Assembly: GCA_030156945.1 (NCBI GenBank)
Contig: JASGLT010000001.1
Span: forward strand, 62,001-126,000
DNA length: 64,000 nucleotides
From: Thermococcaceae archaeon
Lineage (GTDB): Archaea > Methanobacteriota_B > Thermococci > Thermococcales > Thermococcaceae
Direction of reading: 5' to 3'
Below, piece after piece: positions 24,580 to 33,743 of the stretch (within the stretch, counting starts at the first letter, position 1; every line of letters starts with the position of its first letter). Both the position numbers and the translations under genes were made by a program. The notes below the pieces were generated by a model. It ran no database searches and was not told the origin of the DNA. It saw only the letters and a list, made by a program, of their open reading frames with translations.

Positions 24580-24757
24580 AGTATTCCTCCTTCAGCTCTT
24601 TCCATGACTTGTCTGTCTTCAGGATGCCTTTTAGCTTTTTCATCTCTTCCCATAGAGCTTTTCTATTCCTGAGGTATTTTGCCATCTCCTCAACTTCCCG
24701 CCGGAACTCCTCTGCGTATTCCTTTGGAACTTCAACCTCAATCACAATTCTCTCCAT
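24542..24757 (-). CDS. VapB-like antitoxin
   Basis: 71 residues, helical and highly charged: an N-terminal strand (ERIVIEVEVPKEYAEEF) followed by a long helix, and the tail KSWKELKEEYYEAHVGRHLRSG, as in archaeal VapB antitoxins with a short N-terminal DNA-binding strand and a toxin-wrapping C-terminus. The toxin frame overlapping its 3' end is internally deleted, so the antitoxin is an orphan. It lies just upstream on the minus strand of that remnant. Confidence 0.65.
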   Translation of the reverse strand: MERIVIEVEVPKEYAEEFRREVEEMAKYLRNRKALWEEMKKLKGILKTDKSWKELKEEYYEAHVGRHLRSG

Positions 24758-24811
24758 ACATTCACCACTGAAAAATAGGTTTGAAAACTTAAAAAGTTGA
24801 AAGTTGAGAAA

Positions 24812-26098
24812 CTAAAGCCTCACCACGTGGACTGAACAGGAGATGCACGGGTCGTATGCTCTAACCACCATCTCGGCGAGGAGCTTGAGCTTCTCTGGAT
24901 CGTCGTTGTAGTGCTTCTCAGCCATCATCCTCACGTGCTGCTCCATCTGGGCGAAGTTGAAGGCCGTTGGAGTGATTATGTCGGCGTAGCTGACCCTTCC
25001 GTTCTCGACCTTGAGCGCGTAAACGAGCACTCCACGCGGGGCCTCCGTTGTAGAGACGCCGAATCCGTCCCTTATCTCAACCTCGTCCCTCGGCCTTATC
25101 GGCCACTTCGCGAGGGCCTCGTCAATCAGGTCTATCGCCCTCTCCGTGAAGTAGACGAGCTCAAGCGCCTGCGCGAGGTTGTTGGCGAATGGGTTTGTAG
25201 GCCTGAGCAGGTCTTTGTGGCTCTCATAGAGCTCCTTGGCCCTTCCGTAGAGGGTATCGGCGTTGTTCACGACGCGCGAGATGGCACCGACCATGAAGGG
25301 CTTCCCGTGGTAGTGACTGTGCTTGGCGAAGCTGTGCTCAACGACGAACTCCTTTATGTGCTCCTTGTATTCCTCACTCGGGAACTCCATCCCATCCGAG
25401 GCCTTGAGGTAGTCGCCGTATATTCCATAGACTCCATTCCGCGGCTTGACCGCTATGTGGGTGATCGGCCCCTCGACTTCCTCGTACTGCTCAAGCTTCG
25501 CGAAGAGCTCGAAGGTGTACTCTGCCTTCGGAAGGGCTTCCTTAAGGCGTCTCTTCATATCCTCAAGGACGCTCTTGTCCGGGAGCTTTCCAAAGCCGCC
25601 CAAAACCGCGTTCTCCTGGTGGATGGCTCTGCTTCCGAGTTCGTCCATCATCCAGCTTCCGAGGTTCTTGAGCTCGAGGGCAATCCCTATCTCCTTCTTG
25701 TACTCGTCCACCATCTTGAGCGGGCTGGAGTAGCCCATGTAATCAGGCAGGACAAGAAGGTAGAGGTGTAGGGCGTGGCTCTCTATCATGTCGCCGATGT
25801 AGAGGACTTCCCTGAGGGCTTGGATTTCCTCGCGCGGGGTGAAGCCTACCGCCTTCTCCGCCGCTTCAACGGCAGTCAGCTTGTGGGCCGCGGAGCAGAA
25901 GGAGCATATTCTTGGGTAAATCGCTAAAGCCTCGTCGAGCTTCTTGCCGAGGGTTATGGCCTCGAAAAACCTCGGCCCCTCGATGATGTTGAGCTTGACC
26001 TCCTTCACCCCATCGTCGCCGACAACGATCTCAACGCCGCCCTTGCCCTCGACCCTCGCTATGTGGTCAACGGTGATAGGAAGATAAACGTTCTTCAT
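24812..26098 (-). CDS. hydA: Cytosolic NADP sulfhydrogenase, alpha subunit ([NiFe] large subunit)
   Basis: 428 residues, the catalytic large subunit of the soluble tetrameric hydrogenase that interconverts hydrogen and NADPH and can reduce polysulfide. Nickel ligands are Cys65 and Cys68 in RICSFC and Cys418 and Cys421 in DPCISC. The chain ends [13 protein letters not shown], so the maturation protease should cut after His424 and release a four-residue tail. The ATG follows GGAGGTGAAAG and overlaps the stop of the delta subunit gene (ATGA). It is the last gene of the hydBGDA operon. Confidence 0.92.
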   Translation of the reverse strand: MKNVYLPITVDHIARVEGKGGVEIVVGDDGVKEVKLNIIEGPRFFEAITLGKKLDEALAIYPRICSFCSAAHKLTAVEAAEKAVGFTPREEIQALREVLYIGDMIESHALHLYLLVLPDYMGYSSPLKMVDEYKKEIGIALELKNLGSWMMDELGSRAIHQENAVLGGFGKLPDKSVLEDMKRRLKEALPKAEYTFELFAKLEQYEEVEGPITHIAVKPRNGVYGIYGDYLKASDGMEFPSEEYKEHIKEFVVEHSFAKHSHYHGKPFMVGAISRVVNNADTLYGRAKELYESHKDLLRPTNPFANNLAQALELVYFTERAIDLIDEALAKWPIRPRDEVEIRDGFGVSTTEAPRGVLVYALKVENGRVSYADIITPTAFNFAQMEQHVRMMAEKHYNDDPEKLKLLAEMVVRAYDPCISCSVHVVRL

Positions 26099-26886
26099 TC
26101 TTTCACCTCCTGGAAGATTTTGTTAACCATCTCCTCGAGCTTCGGGTTGTGGGCGTTGAATATCTTCATGCGCTCTATTATCTCCTCCTTGGTGTAGCCC
26201 TTCTCCTTGAACGTCTTGGCGAGGGAGTCGAACCAGGCAACGTCGTAGCCTATCGCTCCGCGGCAACCAATGCAGGCAACGTTAAATGCTGGGCATCTCG
26301 CGTCGCAGCCAGCCCTCGTTATCGGGCCGAGGCAGGGCTCGCCCCTCTCAATGAGGACGCAGGTGTTGCCCCTGAGCCTGCACTCCAAGCAGACTGGATA
26401 GTCAATGTCCTCGGGCCACGAGCCAACGAGGAAGGTTCCTATGGCATAGAGGAAGTCCCTCTTCTCAGGCGGGCAGCCGTAGAGCCTGTAGTCCACCTTG
26501 ATGTACTCCTCAACGGGCTTGGCCATCCTAGGCTGGAACTTCACCTTTCCGTCGCCGTAAACGGTCTTCCAGAGCTCGTCGAGGGGCTTGTCCGTCCAGC
26601 TCTGCACTCCCCCCTGGGTGGCGCAGGCTCCCACCGCAACAACTATCTTGGACTTCTCGCGAACTTCCTTGACAAGCTCGACCTCTTCCTCCGTTGAGAC
26701 GCTCCCTTCGATGAAGGCTATGTCAACGGGCTCTACCTCCTTGCTGTCCCTCTCAAGCATGTACCAGCAGACGATTTCCGCGTTAGGGATGAGCTGGAGT
26801 ATCTCGTCCATCATCGCAAACTGGAGCTGGCAGCCGTAGCACGAGGTCAGAGCGTAAAACCCAATCCTTATCTTCTTCTCGCTCAT
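26095..26886 (-). CDS. hydD: Cytosolic sulfhydrogenase, delta subunit ([NiFe] small subunit)
   Basis: 263 residues carrying the proximal iron-sulfur cluster (CYGCQLQ near residue 13, and later GACATQGG and GCPPEKRD) plus further cysteines near 158-200 ([32 protein letters not shown]) for additional 4Fe-4S clusters, as in F420-reducing and sulfhydrogenase small subunits. It conducts electrons between the nickel site and the beta/gamma subunits. The ATG at 26886 has GAGGTG six bases upstream; an in-frame ATG three codons earlier is less well placed. Confidence 0.9.
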   Translation of the reverse strand: MSEKKIRIGFYALTSCYGCQLQFAMMDEILQLIPNAEIVCWYMLERDSKEVEPVDIAFIEGSVSTEEEVELVKEVREKSKIVVAVGACATQGGVQSWTDKPLDELWKTVYGDGKVKFQPRMAKPVEEYIKVDYRLYGCPPEKRDFLYAIGTFLVGSWPEDIDYPVCLECRLRGNTCVLIERGEPCLGPITRAGCDARCPAFNVACIGCRGAIGYDVAWFDSLAKTFKEKGYTKEEIIERMKIFNAHNPKLEEMVNKIFQEVKE

Positions 26887-26896
26887 CTCCATCACC

Positions 26897-27784
26897 TCAG
26901 TCGAGCAGGCCCGGTGTTGATATTATGTCGAAGTATCCGAAGACAGGCCCGTCTTTGCAGATGTACTTCCAGCTCGTGCTCGTTCCGACGTTGCAGTGGC
27001 CGCACTTGCCAATTCCGCACTTCATCTTCCTCTCAAGGGTCACGTAGATGTTCTCCGGCCGGTAGCCGTAGTTGATCAGGGACTCAAAGACGGCCTTGTA
27101 CATCCTCGGCGGACCGCAGATTGCCACTGCCGTCTTCTTCGGGTTCGTGTTTGCCTCGGGAATGAAGTTCTGAGGCCTGCCTTTTCTTCCTGGCCAGTCC
27201 GGATCACGCGTAACGCTCTGGATTATCTTGACGTTCTCAGCCTCAGCTAAGTCCTTCATAGCCTCAAGCTCCTTATAGAAGAGCAGGTCTTTGCCATACC
27301 TTGCCGTGTTGATGAAGGTTATGTTGCCGTACTTCCAGCGGTTGTCCATGGCATACAAGAAGACGCTCCTGAGCGGTGCAGTTCCAAGGCCCGCCGCTAT
27401 GAGGAGGAGATCCATTCCCTCCCACTCGTCAACAGGGAAGCCGTTTCCGTAGGGGCCGCGGACGAGGACTGTATCTCCAGGCTTGAGGCGGTGAACAACA
27501 GTGGTCACCCTTCCAGCCTTCCTGATGCACAGCTCGAAGAAACCCTTCCTCATCGCTGAGGAGCAGATGCTTATCGGAACCTCGCCGACGCCGGGGATGG
27601 TGAGCTGGACGAACTGCCCCGGCCTGAAGGTCCAGTTTTCTGCTAAATTGGGATCCTCAAAGCGGAACAGGAAGAGCTTTTCCGTCTCCGTGAGGTCATA
27701 AACCTTGAGCACCTTAGCTTTGTGGAGGGCGTAGGGGTTCTCCTCGGGCATCATTATCTCCTTCGGGAGGATGAGCTCGCTCAT
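26897..27784 (-). CDS. hydG: Cytosolic sulfhydrogenase, gamma subunit (FAD/NAD(P) diaphorase)
   Basis: 295 residues of the ferredoxin-NADP reductase fold. The FAD domain has [12 protein letters not shown] near residue 53 and the NAD(P) domain [11 protein letters not shown] near 132; a C-terminal 2Fe-2S site is [12 protein letters not shown] with a later cysteine in YICKDGP. It binds FAD and NADP and exchanges electrons with the beta subunit. Its start overlaps the stop of hydB by four bases and the delta subunit gene follows after ten, so the operon is tight. Confidence 0.9.
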   Translation of the reverse strand: MSELILPKEIMMPEENPYALHKAKVLKVYDLTETEKLFLFRFEDPNLAENWTFRPGQFVQLTIPGVGEVPISICSSAMRKGFFELCIRKAGRVTTVVHRLKPGDTVLVRGPYGNGFPVDEWEGMDLLLIAAGLGTAPLRSVFLYAMDNRWKYGNITFINTARYGKDLLFYKELEAMKDLAEAENVKIIQSVTRDPDWPGRKGRPQNFIPEANTNPKKTAVAICGPPRMYKAVFESLINYGYRPENIYVTLERKMKCGIGKCGHCNVGTSTSWKYICKDGPVFGYFDIISTPGLLD

Positions 27785-28884
27785 ATGTCCTCACCCCTTA
27801 TCCCGGTCGCGTAGGCAAAGCCCCTCTTCGGAATCTCCTCACTCAACTCTGGCGGGCAGGACTTCTCCTCAAGCCCCATGATCGTCCTCAGGTTCCTCAC
27901 GAAGCTTATGCCAGCGGGGCAGAAGTAGGTGCACCTTCCGCAGCCGACGCAGTAGCTCAGGCCGAGCTTCTCGTTGTAAGAGTTCTTACAGAGGTAGCGG
28001 TTCCTGAAGCGGTCTTTCTTCGTCGGCCTGAAGTTGTGGTTTCCAGCGACCAGACCGTGACTCCTGAACTGGCATGAATCCCAGCGCCTCTCGCGGTAGC
28101 CGGTGTTCCCGTCGAGGTTGACTATGTCCTGCACCTCATAGCAACGGCAGGTGGGGCAGGTGGTGTTGCAGATTCCACAGGCGAGGCATATATCGCTCTG
28201 TTCGTCCCACATCGGGTGCTCCATCTCGAGCTCAAGGAGGTAGCGCAGGTTGCCCCAGTCCTCGTGGTACTTGAAAGCCTGAGCGCGCTTGTTCTCAAAG
28301 TCCCTGAAGTTGCAGATGTCCTCGGTGGTTACCTCCTCGAAGAGCTTGATGTTCTTGTCAACTATCCTGTGGCCCGTCGGTGAGCCGACCCTGACGAGCC
28401 AGCCGTCGGGGAGCTCGTGGAGGAAGAGGTCGAAGCCGTCATCCGCGAAATCGGTCTCCCTCAGGTTGCAGAAGCAGTACTCATCCGGCATGCAGCTTAT
28501 GCCGATGATTACCCCCTTCTCGCGCCTCACCTTATAGTACTTGTCCGGGAGCTCGTCGAGGTATATTGTGTCCATTATCTTGAGGCCAAAGATGTCGCAG
28601 GCGTGGACTCCGAAGACCACGAAGGGCTCAACGTCCTCGAGGGTTTCCCTGTATTCGGCATCCTTTATGCTGAACTCGAAGAGCTTCTCCCTCGGCTGGA
28701 AGAAGAACTTCTTCGGTGGCATTATCGTTCTGTTGTAGTGGAACTCAACTTTCCTTACGTCGTCTATCTCCCTGAAGTCGTAGAACTTCTCCGAAATCTT
28801 CACGGGGGCGTAGAGCCTGCCCCACTCCTTCAAACGCTCAAGGAATGTGTACGTGTTCTCCTTCGGGAGCTTAACGTATCTCAA
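27781..28884 (-). CDS. hydB: Cytosolic sulfhydrogenase, beta subunit (iron-sulfur)
   Basis: 367 residues, similar to anaerobic sulfite reductase subunit A. Two ferredoxin-like cluster motifs lie in the C-terminal third: [16 protein letters not shown] (about residue 220) and [14 protein letters not shown] (about 310). It carries electrons between the diaphorase and the hydrogenase half and is implicated in sulfur reduction by the complex. I start at TTG 28884 because GGAGGTGGTGAGG immediately precedes it and the length then matches family expectation. It is first in the operon, and faces the mbh operon across a shared regulatory region. Confidence 0.9.
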   Translation of the reverse strand: MRYVKLPKENTYTFLERLKEWGRLYAPVKISEKFYDFREIDDVRKVEFHYNRTIMPPKKFFFQPREKLFEFSIKDAEYRETLEDVEPFVVFGVHACDIFGLKIMDTIYLDELPDKYYKVRREKGVIIGISCMPDEYCFCNLRETDFADDGFDLFLHELPDGWLVRVGSPTGHRIVDKNIKLFEEVTTEDICNFRDFENKRAQAFKYHEDWGNLRYLLELEMEHPMWDEQSDICLACGICNTTCPTCRCYEVQDIVNLDGNTGYRERRWDSCQFRSHGLVAGNHNFRPTKKDRFRNRYLCKNSYNEKLGLSYCVGCGRCTYFCPAGISFVRNLRTIMGLEEKSCPPELSEEIPKRGFAYATGIRGEDI

Positions 28885-28989
28885 CCTCACCACCTCCAAT
28901 GAACATAAACATGCATGTGCCCATTTCCGTTCCCTCACTCCCCGTTAGGCTTAAGGGCTAAAAAAGCGTTTTTTAACCCGAAAATTCTA

Positions 28990-29000
28990 AACCAAAGGTT
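28990..29000 (-). promoter_or_regulatory. SurR-type element facing the sulfhydrogenase operon (imperfect)
   Basis: Read on the minus strand AACctttgGTT matches the last two thirds of the extended SurR consensus GTTn3AACn5GTT; the first half-site is CTA instead of GTT. The core AACCTTTGGTTTA is identical to that in the mbh element at 29056. It lies upstream of the minus-strand TATA-like region. Confidence 0.55.
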
Positions 29001-29055
29001 CAATAGCACTTTTAGGCTGACCTAACTTTTGTTGTCTTTTTGAGTTGTCCTAAGG

Positions 29056-29072
29056 GTTGTAAACCTTTGGTT
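29056..29072 (+). promoter_or_regulatory. SurR binding site upstream of mbh
   Basis: GTTgtaAACctttgGTT is a perfect match to the extended SurR motif GTTn3AACn5GTT. It ends about 54 bases before a TTTTAA TATA box (29126-29131), the position from which the sulfur-responsive regulator SurR activates hydrogenase genes in the absence of sulfur in Pyrococcus. Confidence 0.8.
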
Positions 29073-29189
29073 TAAAACAGGCTGTTTGATACTTCCTTTT
29101 GCCAAACAAAAGCTTGGGAAAAGCGTTTTAAGCAGAATGAGAAATCGGAAGTGAGGGGTACTAAAAATGTCTTATCTGGAGGTGGTAGT

Positions 29190-29693
29190 TTGCCGTTCAT
29201 AGTGGCGTTCCTCTTTGCGTACATCGTGTGGTTGCTCTTAACAGCGGGAAGCAACGGACTGCTGTGGAGCACGGAAGAGCTAGTGGCCGGACTGATATTT
29301 GCGGCAATAATCGGCTATGCGACGAAGGACATTGTGGGTGAAAACTCAACTCGCTTCCTGAACCCGGTGAAGTGGCTCGGCTTCATAGCCTATGCACCTG
29401 TTCTCTTCTGGGGCATGGTAAAGGCCAACTTTGACGTCGCTTACAGGGTCATAACGGGAAAAATAAGGCCTGGAATAGTCCGCGTCCCTGTTGACCTTGA
29501 AAACGACGCCCAGTACACAATCCTCAGCAACTCAATCACCCTCACCCCTGGAACCCTAACAGTTGAAGCCGATCCTGAAGAAAAGGCGCTCTACGTTCAC
29601 TGGATTAACGTGCCGAAGGGCCTTGAGAGGCCCGAAAGCTCGGAGCCAGTTACGGGGCCCTTTGAAAAGTGGGCAAGGAGGCTGGGAAGATGA
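29190..29693 (+). CDS. mbhA: Membrane-bound hydrogenase subunit MbhA (MnhE-like)
   Basis: 167 residues with two membrane segments at the N-terminus and a cytoplasmic domain, matching the MrpE/MnhE subunit of sodium/proton antiporters. In the Mbh complex it is part of the Mrp-like module that couples hydrogen production to ion pumping. The TTG at 29190 follows GGAGGTGG by six bases; earlier in-frame codons have no such site. It is the first gene of a 14-gene operon whose members mostly overlap by four bases. The TATA box at 29126-29131 and the SurR site at 29056 form the promoter. Confidence 0.9.
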   Translation: MPFIVAFLFAYIVWLLLTAGSNGLLWSTEELVAGLIFAAIIGYATKDIVGENSTRFLNPVKWLGFIAYAPVLFWGMVKANFDVAYRVITGKIRPGIVRVPVDLENDAQYTILSNSITLTPGTLTVEADPEEKALYVHWINVPKGLERPESSEPVTGPFEKWARRLGR

Positions 29694-29947
29694 TGGCATT
29701 CTTCTACGCGATGGTTCTCGTTGGGATAGCAGGTCTAATCTCGGTGCTAAGGCTCATACTCGGGCCAACAGTTCCCGACAGGGTAGTCGGCGTTGACACT
29801 CTCAACACGCTCGTCGTCGCGGGCATGGTTCTTCTCGGAGCGGCCTACGACAGGACAATCTACATCGACATCGCAATAGTCTATGCCCTTCTGAGCTACA
29901 TAGGCACGCTGGTGATAGCGAAGTACCTCCAGGGGGGATTGGCATGA
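29690..29947 (+). CDS. mbhB: Mbh subunit B (MnhF-like)
   Basis: 85 residues with three membrane segments, the size and pattern of MrpF/MnhF (RLILGPTVPDRVVGVDTLNTL is the family signature). The start overlaps the mbhA stop as ATGA. It belongs to the Mrp-like sodium-pumping part of the membrane-bound hydrogenase. Confidence 0.9.
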   Translation: MMAFFYAMVLVGIAGLISVLRLILGPTVPDRVVGVDTLNTLVVAGMVLLGAAYDRTIYIDIAIVYALLSYIGTLVIAKYLQGGLA

Positions 29948-30315
29948 ACTACGTTGAGACGCTCATTTACATCTTCCTCGGAATAAGCGTGGCCTTCAAC
30001 CTTCTCGGAAGCTTCGCGCTCCTCCGCTTCCCCGACGTTTACACGAGGCTCCACGGCGCTACCAAGTGCACGACCTTCGGGACGATCTTCGCGGTTTTTG
30101 CAGTCGTTACCCATGCCCTCTACCAGCTCCACAGGACAGGGGACTCCAAGTACCTCCAGATGGCCCTCCACAGCTTCATCGCCCTCATAGCGCTCCTCCT
30201 GACCAACCCGACGGGAGCGCACGCGATAGCTAAGGCTGCACACCTCAGCGGGGTGAAGCCGGTTAGGGCGGTTGTTGATGCCTACGAGGAGAAGCTCGGG
30301 GGTGGTTCCGAATGA
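29944..30315 (+). CDS. mbhC: Mbh subunit C (MnhG-like)
   Basis: 123 residues, three membrane segments, MrpG/MnhG type with the signature LRFPDVYTRLHGATKCTT. It overlaps its neighbours by four bases on both sides. Structural membrane subunit of the ion-translocating module; it has an extended C-terminus relative to bacterial MnhG. Confidence 0.9.
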   Translation: MNYVETLIYIFLGISVAFNLLGSFALLRFPDVYTRLHGATKCTTFGTIFAVFAVVTHALYQLHRTGDSKYLQMALHSFIALIALLLTNPTGAHAIAKAAHLSGVKPVRAVVDAYEEKLGGGSE

Positions 30316-30578
30316 ACGCCGTTGACCTTGACATGCTCATCCAGGCCATAATCCTCTTAGGAGTGCTCATCACGGCCTACCTTACGATACGCTACCGCGA
30401 CCTTCTGTCTGCTGCTTTAGCCTCGGCAGCGATGAGCCTCCTGCTCAGCCTTGAGTTCTACACCCTGCACGCGCCGGACGTTGCCATAGCCGAGGCTGCC
30501 GTTGGAGCGGGCGTTGTTACTGCCGTGGTTGTTTACGGCATCGCGAAGACTGAAAGGTGGGAGAGTGAGGCACCATGA
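30312..30578 (+). CDS. mbhD: Mbh subunit D (MnhB N-terminal/MbhD-like)
   Basis: 88 residues, three membrane segments, with the DUF4040-like pattern FYTLHAPDVAIAEAAVGAG that corresponds to part of MrpA. In Mbh the C-terminal portion of MrpA is split into the small subunits D and E. It overlaps mbhC and mbhE. Confidence 0.9.
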   Translation: MNAVDLDMLIQAIILLGVLITAYLTIRYRDLLSAALASAAMSLLLSLEFYTLHAPDVAIAEAAVGAGVVTAVVVYGIAKTERWESEAP

Positions 30579-30871
30579 AGAGAACCTTAGCTTATCTGTC
30601 GCTCCTGTTCATACTCGGTGCGCTCCTCTACATAGCGAACCCCAACTACGGCCTTAAATTCGGGCCTGGCGGAGAAGACTGGCTGAAGTACCGCTACACC
30701 GACAACTACTACATCGAGCACGGTGTTGAGGAAGTCGGAGGAACAAACATCGTCACCGACATCGTGTTCGACTACCGTGGCTACGATACACTTGGAGAGG
30801 CAACCGTTCTCTTCACGGCCATAGCTGGTGCAGTTGCCCTTCTAAGGCCCTGGAGGAGGGATGAGGAATGA
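30575..30871 (+). CDS. mbhE: Mbh subunit E
   Basis: 98 residues: an N-terminal membrane anchor, an extracellular loop (about residues 25-70), and a C-terminal membrane segment with RGYDTLGEATVLFTAIAGAVALL, which corresponds to the very C-terminal part of MrpA. Overlaps with mbhD and mbhF by four bases. Confidence 0.9.
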   Translation: MKRTLAYLSLLFILGALLYIANPNYGLKFGPGGEDWLKYRYTDNYYIEHGVEEVGGTNIVTDIVFDYRGYDTLGEATVLFTAIAGAVALLRPWRRDEE

Positions 30872-31317
30872 ACGACTTCGACATGGGAGTGATCGTTAGG
30901 ACTGCCGCTAGGGCTACGATACCGCTCATCGGGATATTCGGAGCCTACGTTGTCATGCACGGCCACCTAACCCCCGGTGGCGGCTTCCAAGGGGGAGCTA
31001 CCATAGCTGGAGCCGGAATCCTGTTCCTGATAGCCTTTGGATTAGGCGAGATGAAAAAGCGCTACAACAAGCACCTTTACTCTGCCCTCGAAGGAGTCGG
31101 CGGCCTCGTCTTCCTTGGTGCGGCGATGCTGGGTATAGGAACGGCCTTCTTCTACAATACCCTCTGGCACAACGGCCCGTTCTTCAACGGAAAGCCAGGG
31201 ACTCTGCTCTCAGCCGGATTCCTGCCGATAATGAACCTCGCAGTTGGACTGAAGGTCTTTACCGGCCTCGTTAGTGCCCTAACGGCAATAGCCCTCTGGA
31301 GGAGGTGGAAGTCTTGA
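30868..31317 (+). CDS. mbhF: Mbh subunit F (MnhB-like)
   Basis: 149 residues and four membrane segments with the MrpB/MnhB signature HGHLTPGGGFQGGAT near residue 31. It is part of the Mrp-like module that is thought to translocate sodium. Its stop overlaps the TTG of mbhG. Confidence 0.9.
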   Translation: MNDFDMGVIVRTAARATIPLIGIFGAYVVMHGHLTPGGGFQGGATIAGAGILFLIAFGLGEMKKRYNKHLYSALEGVGGLVFLGAAMLGIGTAFFYNTLWHNGPFFNGKPGTLLSAGFLPIMNLAVGLKVFTGLVSALTAIALWRRWKS

Positions 31318-31673
31318 TTCAGTTCCAGTTCATAGTTGCGTTCCTTATGATAGCCCTCGGAATCTACGCTTTCCTCGCGAAGAGGAACCTGCTCAAGCTC
31401 GTGTTGGCGCTGAACATAATAGACTCTGGAATTCACCTGCTCCTCATCAGCTTGGGTTACAGGATGGAGCTCAACGAAGTCCCGACCGCTCCAATCTACA
31501 CGGGCTACGAGACGCTCAAAAGCCCGATGGTCGGCCCGCTGCCGCAGGCGCTCGTCCTCACGAGCATAGTCATCGGCGTCTGTGTGCTCTCCCTCGCGGT
31601 TGCCCTGACGATAAACGCCTACCGCCACTACGGAACCCTTGACGTGAGAGCCCTGAGGAGGTTGAGGGGATGA
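31314..31673 (+). CDS. mbhG: Mbh subunit G (MnhC/NuoK-like)
   Basis: 119 residues with three membrane segments, homologous to MrpC and NuoK (LALNIIDSGIHLLLISLGY). I choose TTG at 31314, which overlaps the mbhF stop (TTGA) and lies behind GGAGGTGG, rather than GTG at 31305. Confidence 0.88.
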   Translation: MIQFQFIVAFLMIALGIYAFLAKRNLLKLVLALNIIDSGIHLLLISLGYRMELNEVPTAPIYTGYETLKSPMVGPLPQALVLTSIVIGVCVLSLAVALTINAYRHYGTLDVRALRRLRG

Positions 31674-33211
31674 ACGGCGAGACGATCTTACCCTACCTGA
31701 TTATCGTCCCGCTCTTCGGAGCGTTCTCAATGCCCATAATCAGCCTTGCAGGAAGGAAGGCCAGAGAAGCGTGGGCAGTTATTATCTCTGGAATAACTCT
31801 CCTAGTCGGCTCCGCGGTCTTCCATTCAGTCTATGAAAACGGCCCGATGCTCTACACCCTCGGCGCCAAGAGCCCGTTCGGCAAGGCTAACTTCCCGGTC
31901 AGGATAGTCTGGGAGGTTGACCTGCTCTCAGCTTTAATGGTGCTCATGGTGACCCTCGTCGCGTTCCTAGCGGTGCTCTACTCGCTCGGCTACATGAAGC
32001 ACGACACGGGTCTGGACAAGTACTACACCCTAATCCTGATCCTCGAACTCGGAATGCTGGGCATAGCGATAACCGGCGACCTCTTCAACTTCTACGTCTT
32101 CCTGGAGATAATGAGTATAGCCAGCTATGCCCTCGTCGCCTTCAGGAACGACACGTGGGAGGGCATCGAGGCTGGCATAAAGTACATGTTCGTCGGCTCG
32201 ATAGCGAGCTCGCTCGTCCTCCTCGGGATAGCGCTCCTCTACGGCCAGTACGGGACGCTGACGATGGGCTACCTCGCGGTCAAGATCGCCCAGAATCCAA
32301 CTGTAGTGGCTAAGGTGGCTTTAGCATTTTTCATAGCGGGTCTGCTCTTCAAGAGCGGTGCATCGCCGGTGCACATGTGGCTGGCCGATGCCCACCCGGC
32401 GGCACCGAGCTCAATCTCGGCTATGCTTTCAGGCCTGGTCATCAAGATAGGCGGTGTCTACGCCCTGGCGAGGATACTCTTCAGCATCTACGGATCTAGT
32501 GTGAACATGAAGACCGTCGGCTGGGTGATCATAATTTTCGCCTGCATAACCCTCATCGTCGGCAACGCGATGGCGGTAATACAGACCGATATGAAGCGCC
32601 TTCTGGCCTACTCCTCCGTCGGGCAGATAGGCTACATCCTCCTCGGCATCGGAATAGGCTTAGCGGCCTATGGAAGCAGAACTGGAGATATTGCCCTCGC
32701 TGGAGCGATATACCACACCTTCAACCACGCCCTCATGAAGGCCCTCCTCTTCCTCATAGCTGGAGCGGTTATACACGAACTTGGAACTAGGAACCTCAAC
32801 GAGCTTAGCGGTTTGGCCAAGACCATGCCAAAAACAACGTTCGCATTCCTCATTGGCGCTGCCGCGATAGTTGGACTGCCGCCGCTGAACGGCTTCGCGA
32901 GCAAGTGGCTCATCTACGAGAGCTCCGCAATGTTCAACCCGATACTTGCAACAATAGCCGTTATAGGAACGGCCTTCTGTACCGCGGCCTACGTTAGGGT
33001 TCTCTACACGTTCTTCGGAAAGCCGAGCGAGAAGGTCATGAACGCCAGAGACCCGGATGCGACCATGCTCTGGCCGATGATAATCCTGGCTTTGGCAATA
33101 ATCGTCATGGGGCTCTTCCCGTGGCAGATAAGCGATAAGGTCATGATTCCAGTGGCTAAGGCCCTAGAAAACCAGCTTGGATACATAGCAACACTGATGG
33201 GAGGTGCTTGA
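31670..33211 (+). CDS. mbhH: Mbh subunit H (MnhD/NuoN-like antiporter subunit)
   Basis: 513 residues and about fourteen membrane segments, the main antiporter-like subunit related to MrpD, NuoL/M/N. Typical conserved segments include the glutamate in the fifth helix (NFYVFLEIMSIASYALVAF), the lysine in FKSGASPVHMWLADAHPAAPSSISAMLSG and the SVGQIGY and HTFNHALMKALLFL helices. It forms the proton/sodium path linked to the hydrogenase. Confidence 0.92.
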   Translation: MNGETILPYLIIVPLFGAFSMPIISLAGRKAREAWAVIISGITLLVGSAVFHSVYENGPMLYTLGAKSPFGKANFPVRIVWEVDLLSALMVLMVTLVAFLAVLYSLGYMKHDTGLDKYYTLILILELGMLGIAITGDLFNFYVFLEIMSIASYALVAFRNDTWEGIEAGIKYMFVGSIASSLVLLGIALLYGQYGTLTMGYLAVKIAQNPTVVAKVALAFFIAGLLFKSGASPVHMWLADAHPAAPSSISAMLSGLVIKIGGVYALARILFSIYGSSVNMKTVGWVIIIFACITLIVGNAMAVIQTDMKRLLAYSSVGQIGYILLGIGIGLAAYGSRTGDIALAGAIYHTFNHALMKALLFLIAGAVIHELGTRNLNELSGLAKTMPKTTFAFLIGAAAIVGLPPLNGFASKWLIYESSAMFNPILATIAVIGTAFCTAAYVRVLYTFFGKPSEKVMNARDPDATMLWPMIILALAIIVMGLFPWQISDKVMIPVAKALENQLGYIATLMGGA

Positions 33212-33212
33212 A

Positions 33213-33560
33213 ATGTTAGGGTACTGGGACGCTCTCTACTTTGTCTTCGTCTTTATCATTGGCCTGATCCTGGCTTATCTGCTCGACAAGTGGGCCAAGA
33301 GAAGCGGAATGGGAACGAGGGAAACCGGAGATGGGACGAAGATATTCATCAGCGGCGAAGATCCGGACAGGATAATTCCCGGCTTCGAGCACCTTGAGGG
33401 TAACTACACAGGAAGGAACGTCATGTGGGGTCTAACCTACGCCCTCAAGAACTTCTTCGCCGTGCTCAGGAGAGACCACACAGGCCTGCTCACCGACTAT
33501 GCGAGCTACTTGGTGATAACGACGGCCTTCGTGCTCGGTGTTCTGTTAATCTGGGGGTGA
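33213..33560 (+). CDS. mbhI: Mbh subunit I
   Basis: 115 residues with an N-terminal membrane helix, a charged linker and a second C-terminal helix; it links the antiporter module to the hydrogenase module in the Mbh structure. The ATG at 33213 follows the mbhH stop and GGGAGGTG. After its TGA comes an unusual 183-base gap before mbhJ. Confidence 0.88.
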   Translation: MLGYWDALYFVFVFIIGLILAYLLDKWAKRSGMGTRETGDGTKIFISGEDPDRIIPGFEHLEGNYTGRNVMWGLTYALKNFFAVLRRDHTGLLTDYASYLVITTAFVLGVLLIWG

Positions 33561-33737
33561 ATGAGGGTGAAGCAACTTGATGAGGTTCGCATTCACTTCC
33601 CGTCCGAAGAACGGACCAAACGTGCGAACATTAAAAATGGTGCCAGTATGGGCCACTCTCGCTGGAAAGAAGAGGGTTTTGAGAGTGAAAATGTTTCCGC
33701 GAGCGCTTTGCGAAGCAAAGGGCTCATATGGGGGTGA
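33561..33737 (+). CDS. 58-codon open frame filling the gap between mbhI and mbhJ
   Basis: The mbhI stop codon is followed at once by ATG, and an uninterrupted 58-codon frame fills the gap and ends six bases before the mbhJ start codon. Its peptide (MRVKQLDEVRIHFPSEERTK and so on, ending ALRSKGLIWG) matches no family I know. The 3' part has the GCGAAGCAAAGGGCT string that also occurs at about 803-817 in non-coding DNA, so the stretch is probably an inserted repeat-like piece that kept the frame open. Whether it is translated is unknown. Confidence 0.3.
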   Translation: MRVKQLDEVRIHFPSEERTKRANIKNGASMGHSRWKEEGFESENVSASALRSKGLIWG

Positions 33738-33743
33738 GGTAAG

